From an uncultured Dorea sp. (lineage in GTDB: Bacteria; Bacillota; Clostridia; Lachnospirales; Lachnospiraceae): a stretch of DNA of 64,000 bases. This document shows positions 60,426-64,000 of this stretch, in pieces. Both the position numbers and the translations under genes were made by a program. Location of the stretch: assembly GCA_910589275.1 (NCBI GenBank), contig CAJUTH010000011.1:19256-83255 (forward strand), given 5' to 3'. Numbering within the stretch: the first letter of the stretch is position 1; every line of letters starts with the position of its first letter. Under the pieces are notes generated by a model. It had not been told where the DNA came from. It ran no database searches and saw only the letters and a list, made by a program, of their open reading frames with translations.

Positions 60426-63216
60426 TAACGTCGTCTTTCGATGCATACCATCTCAGGCAGAAATCCGTGATCACCCGGTCTATGCAGTCCCGCTTCATAT
60501 TCTCTACAATATTTAAAATGGATTTTCCCCTGTATTTTTCCGCATCCGTTTCAATTTCATCAATCAGCCCGGACATGATATCCGCAATCTTCGGATTGCC
60601 CCTGTGGAGTTCCTCTACATACTGCCTTACCTCGTCAATCTTCCGCCGCCGGTCTTCGAGAGTGATATCTCCTTCCCCATCGTCCGGCGTGACAATATTC
60701 TGAATCAGATGAATGATATACTCATAATCTATTTTTGTGCTGCTGTATGCCATCAGCTCATAATCGGGATCTATCTGCACAGATTCTGGAATATCCGCTT
60801 CCTTATCCGGTTTATTCTCTCTTATTTCCTCCAGCACATTAAAATAATGCCCCGCGTAAGTCTCGTATTCCGCCTGTGTGATGCCGTATTCTTCCAGCAT
60901 CCTGTCATCATAATTTGTAAATGATTTCATCTGTGCAAATAACCTGTCAAAATTCTGAAACATTTTAGCAAATATTTCTTTCTCTTTCATCGACATCCCG
61001 GAAACTTCCGAAGGACTCTGCGCCGAAACACGCAGCGCTGATAGTGCTTTTTTAAACGCAGGCTCTATTTCGTCCCATTCCGCTAACAACGCTTCCTTCG
61101 TCCCTCCTGCGGAGTACAGCTTGACTGCTTTGTCTACGCACTTTTTAAATAAAATAGGAGCCTGAAAGGCTACAATCTGTCCATATGTTTTGTTTTTATC
61201 ATAAATACGGTTCGTCCTCGAAAAAGCCTGTATTAAGTCATGGGAACCCATCGGCTGTCTGTCAATAAAAATAGCCGACATGCACGGTGCGTCAAATCCC
61301 GTGAGAAGCCGGTCTACAACAATCACAAGATCAAGCTGCTCACTCCGGCGTTGGAATTTGGTTTCTTTCCTCGCAAGCCTTTTATTCAGATTCCCATTGT
61401 AGCCCTGAATCTGGGAAAGTTCATATTTCGTCCCAAACATCTTATTGTAATCGTCGAGGGAAGCCTGCATTTTCTGCTGGTTCACCTGAGAACCTTCCTC
61501 GTTTTCAGAAACGGAATAGGTTATGGCATATTTGGGGAAATCCGGAAGCACCCGCTTTATTTTCTCGTCTATCGCGAGGGCCGTCTCCCCATTCTTTACC
61601 TTTGCCAGCAGTTCATAATATTTCTGCGCAAGCTGGATAGAGCTTGTTGTAAAAATCCCTTCGTATGTCATTCCCCTGCCGTTTTGAAACCCTAATTTAT
61701 GATAAGACCTATTCAGGATGACATCCAGCACTTTCAGCATGTGCGCCTCATTGTCATATGCATTCTTATCCGTCTCGTCGGCAATATCCCTTGGACCGTT
61801 GTGTTCCACCTGAAATCCAAGGACGGCATTGTCATGAATCGCATTCTGTATCGTATACTTATGCAGCCTTTCCCCGTACAGTTCCTCTGTTGTCCGCGGC
61901 AGATCCCCCATCTGCGGATATGGATTCTCTGCAAATCTGGGCGTCCCGGTGAAGCCGAACCACAAAGAATTTCCAAAAAAACGTTCCAGTTCCCTTTTCA
62001 TACCCGGTGTGACCGCCCTGTGGCACTCGTCCACGACAAATGCAATTTTAAGATCCCGTATTTTCCAGTACTCCGGCATGTCTTTCTGAAGCCGCTTCGT
62101 AATCAGCCTTTGCAGTTTTTGGATAGTTGTCACAATCACCTGCCTGTCGCCTGACTTCAATTTCTTCTTCAGGTCGTTTACATTGTCCGTTTCGTCAACA
62201 TCCACCAAATCGTTGTTTGCATAAGCCTGAAACGCCATTGTGGTCTGAGTATCCAAATCTTTGCGGTCAATCAAAAATACAGCTTTATCAATGGCAGGGA
62301 TGTCCATCAACAGATTCCTTGTCGCCTTGTACGAGGTCAGCGTCTTCCCGGAACCCGTTGTATGCCACACATAGCCTGACCTGCCTGTTTTGGACGCTTC
62401 ACGGATTGCCTCAATCGCATGGATCTGATATGGCCGCAGCAGGATCAGCTTTTTTGCCTCTTCATCTAGCACGGTATATCTCGCAACCATCTCGTGTGCC
62501 TCCGGGATGCGGAGGACGCTTTTTGCAAAATCTATACAGTCTGTTATTGGATTATTATCCTTGTCAAGCCAGCCGCTGATAAACTTGGGATTCAGCTCCG
62601 CGTCTCCTGCAGCGGAAAAATATTTTGTATTTACGCCATTGCTGATCACAAACATCTGTACTGCCGAGAAAATGCCCGTAAATTTCCCTTCCCCGATATA
62701 TTTCTTAATCTGCCAGAATCCATCCATATAGGAGTGCTGCTTATTTTTTAATTCAATATGGATCATGGGAAGCCCATTGATTAAAAGCGTCACATCAAAC
62801 CGCCTGTCCCTTGCGGGAGCCTTGCTATCCTCATCCGCCTTTAATGCACTGTACTGGTTGATAACCTCATAGACGCTGCTTCCGCCCGCAATATGCTCAT
62901 GATTCATAACAACGAGGTGGAGGCGCTCCGTGTTCCTCTGCACATGCACCTGAACTTTTCCGTTCTCTCCTACCAGCCACTCGCCCGCCTTGTAAAATGA
63001 TGAAAACTGAAGCTGGTTCTTCACTTGTTCAAACTCGCTCTCCGTCAAAGATTCTCCATTCAACCTCTCTTTATTGTTCTGCTCAAGGATATATTTAAAA
63101 TTTGCCCATAAATCATTTTCCGTTTTCAAGTCTTCCCTGTATGTCCACTGTGAATCTCCATAGATAAGCTGTTCTATCAATTTCTTTTCAATCATTGACT
63201 CTAATTCCGGCATTTT
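60361..63216 (-). CDS. hsdR: Type I restriction enzyme R subunit
   Basis: This 951-residue protein starts at MPELESMIEKKLIEQLIYGD (AAAGGAG before the ATG at 63216). The N-terminal nuclease core has HIELKNKQHSYMDG. Helicase motifs are HTTGSGKTLTSYKA, VFLIDRKDLD, FVVDECHRAVTPG and VVDRLLTGFDAP. It would drive DNA translocation and cleavage with HsdM and HsdS. The C-terminus is altered: after ITDFCLRWYASKDDVMYAA the frame continues for 16 residues across the integrase remnant. The frame upstream (to 63510) is the tail of hsdS and not part of HsdR. Confidence 0.87.
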   Translation of the reverse strand, partial: KMPELESMIEKKLIEQLIYGDSQWTYREDLKTENDLWANFKYILEQNNKERLNGESLTESEFEQVKNQLQFSSFYKAGEWLVGENGKVQVHVQRNTERLHLVVMNHEHIAGGSSVYEVINQYSALKADEDSKAPARDRRFDVTLLINGLPMIHIELKNKQHSYMDGFWQIKKYIGEGKFTGIFSAVQMFVISNGVNTKYFSAAGDAELNPKFISGWLDKDNNPITDCIDFAKSVLRIPEAHEMVARYTVLDEEAKKLILLRPYQIHAIEAIREASKTGRSGYVWHTTGSGKTLTSYKATRNLLMDIPAIDKAVFLIDRKDLDTQTTMAFQAYANNDLVDVDETDNVNDLKKKLKSGDRQVIVTTIQKLQRLITKRLQKDMPEYWKIRDLKIAFVVDECHRAVTPGMKRELERFFGNSLWFGFTGTPRFAENPYPQMGDLPRTTEELYGERLHKYTIQNAIHDNAVLGFQVEHNGPRDIADETDKNAYDNEAHMLKVLDVILNRSYHKLGFQNGRGMTYEGIFTTSSIQLAQKYYELLAKVKNGETALAIDEKIKRVLPDFPKYAITYSVSENEEGSQVNQQKMQASLDDYNKMFGTKYELSQIQGYNGNLNKRLARKETKFQRRSEQLDLVIVVDRLLTGFDAPCMSAIFIDRQPMGSHDLIQAFSRTNRIYDKNKTYGQIVAFQAPILFKKCVDKAVKLYSAGGTKEALLAEWDEIEPAFKKALSALRVSAQSPSEVSGMSMKEKEIFAKMFQNFDRLFAQMKSFTNYDDRMLEEYGITQAEYETYAGHYFNVLEEIRENKPDKEADIPESVQIDPDYELMAYSSTKIDYEYIIHLIQNIVTPDDGEGDITLEDRRRKIDEVRQYVEELHRGNPKIADIMSGLIDEIETDAEKYRGKSILNIVENMKRDCIDRVITDFCLRWYASKDDVMYAARQHDNNAEDISSHYSGA

Positions 63217-63836
63217 TATCGTCTCCTTTGTTATGATAATCTCAACTTCCATATAATTTAGGCATCTTAATGCGAATATACACTTACGCTGATGAAGGGT
63301 GATGAGGTGGTCGAGAGTAGCAAAATAAGAACCTATCTTTTTTTGCTCTTTTACGGATGGAATCCAAAACTCAGTTTTCAAGAAATTATCATTATATAAT
63401 CTCTTAATTGTACTTCCTTCTATTCTTGACCATTTAACAACAGAATATATGCATTTCAAAAATGAGTTATCTACTCTTTCGTCATGTTTAAACCATACCT
63501 TATTGAACATTAGCAGTTCAATAAGTATACTATATTAGAATCCTTGAAATATGCATCTTCTCCTGTATATTCAACAGTTCTTCCGATTGTTCCTGATGCC
63601 GAAATTAATATATCTCCAATTTCAGGATATTGATATTTTTCTTTATATTCTTCATATAATTCTTTTGTAATAAATGCATCTGCCTCACTACCAAAAGTTC
63701 CAATTTTATAAAATGGAATATCACCATCTGTCAAAGTCTGCTCTTTAAAAATTCTCTTACACATAGAGACAGAACCTAAGCCACCAAACTTACGCTGTTC
63801 CCAATCGTTTCTCTCTCTTTTTTTAATCCCTAACAC
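63217..63836 (-). pseudogene. hsdS: Disrupted type I specificity subunit gene hsdS
   Basis: Two frame pieces make one incomplete HsdS. 63510-63836 reads NDWEQRKFGGLG to KDSNIVYLLN and stops. The frame from 63510 downward resumes with KHDERVDNSFLKCIYSVVKW and ends in the spacer-like LHQRK, then runs into the hsdR leader. A 34-bp palindromic repeat at 63495-63528 lies exactly at the break, and removing 32 bases would rejoin IVxWFKHDE. Only one target-recognition domain is present. A further copy of the HHRKC-like end is at about 63830-63850, so specificity-gene parts may be tandem. Confidence 0.75.
63495..63528 (-). repeat. 34-bp palindromic repeat inserted in hsdS
   Basis: Identical at 33 of 34 bases to the unit in the fabT promoter (30893-30926), with CTTATTGAAC and GTTCAATAAG arms and a TGCTAAT centre. 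It is flanked by GTAT on both sides on the coding strand, compatible with a 4-bp target duplication. Confidence 0.7.
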
Positions 63837-63868
63837 TTACGATGATAAGAAGTTATAACCCTTTATAC

Positions 63869-64000
63869 TTATATCTCTGCCTGAATAATATGCCCAAAAT
63901 TCATCTCGTCTTTAAAGAGATCATATATATATTCTGAACTTTCCAAATACAAACCTGTTTCCTTATCTTGCAACTTTTCAAATACTTCCGAATTATAAAA
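63869..64000 (-). CDS. C-terminal end of an unidentified protein
   Basis: A minus-strand frame enters from the right edge and stops at 63869 after 43 residues. It contains VFEKLQDKETGLYLESSEYI. I do not recognise the family, though small proteins of this look are often found near toxin or restriction genes. Its start is outside the window. Confidence 0.45.
   Translation of the reverse strand, partial: FYNSEVFEKLQDKETGLYLESSEYIYDLFKDEMNFGHIIQAEI

Noticed and set aside
63217..63510. HsdR with an extra N-terminal domain
   Set aside because: The segment is the end of HsdS (SFLKCIYSVVKW, LHQRK). hsdR has its own SD and start at 63216.

Overview
The window looks like chromosomal DNA of a gut-type Clostridium from the Lachnospiraceae. 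It has AGGAGG-rich ribosome binding sites, an accessory-rich gene order, a FabT-regulated fab/acc operon with fused AccDA, FabK as the enoyl reductase, two PF09820 AAA-like proteins and an acetoin-dehydrogenase-type operon. Species cannot be fixed from the sequence alone. I saw no rRNA, tRNA or CRISPR array.

Left part (1-6923, minus strand): a partial peptide-type ABC permease, then an AAA-like ATPase, a heterodimeric ABC exporter pair and a small membrane protein. The exporter genes are separated by an odd 222-bp element with perfect 47-bp inverted arms. Next (7061-19639) comes the most interesting metabolic locus. A long minus-strand operon runs E1alpha, E1beta, E3, a free lipoyl protein, a free E2 catalytic domain, a zinc alcohol dehydrogenase, PTS EIIB, EIIA and EIIC of the galactitol type, and finally a RuBisCO-like protein. 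It is divergent from a PRD/PTS-domain activator and a DUF89 metal phosphatase. It reads as a PTS-fed polyol or sugar catabolic route ending in a RuBisCO-like enzyme and a 2-oxoacid or diketone dehydrogenase.

Middle (19869-30871): a second AAA-like protein, MATE exporter, an unrecognised-by-ORF-calling selenoprotein with an in-frame UGA-Cys, a rubredoxin/glutamate-synthase-like flavoprotein, PNP, a hemerythrin with a frameshifted tail, and an 1155-residue fusion of a BaiCD-like flavoenzyme, an SDR and a zinc ribbon. fabT follows at 30401-30871. The fatty-acid operon (30991-40097) is transcribed from a promoter carrying a FabT-like box.

Right part: a lipoprotein hydrolase, a beta-helix lipoprotein/DUF4956/VTC trio, a tail-anchored unknown, pfkA, proC, a chorismate-mutase-like gene, and a LysR/SLC13/flavoprotein module. 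A small island with a truncated IS and a type I toxin-antitoxin pair follows, bounded by copies of the lysR 3' end. The acetoin-dehydrogenase-type operon has an operator inside its promoter. The window ends in a decayed type I restriction locus: hsdR is joined to an integrase remnant, and hsdS is broken by a 34-bp palindrome that also sits in the fabT promoter.

Small palindromic repeats recur throughout (GTTACTAT-type hairpins at four places, the 34-bp element at two, the long-armed element at two). They touch promoters, gene ends and reading frames, so repeat activity has clearly shaped this chromosome.
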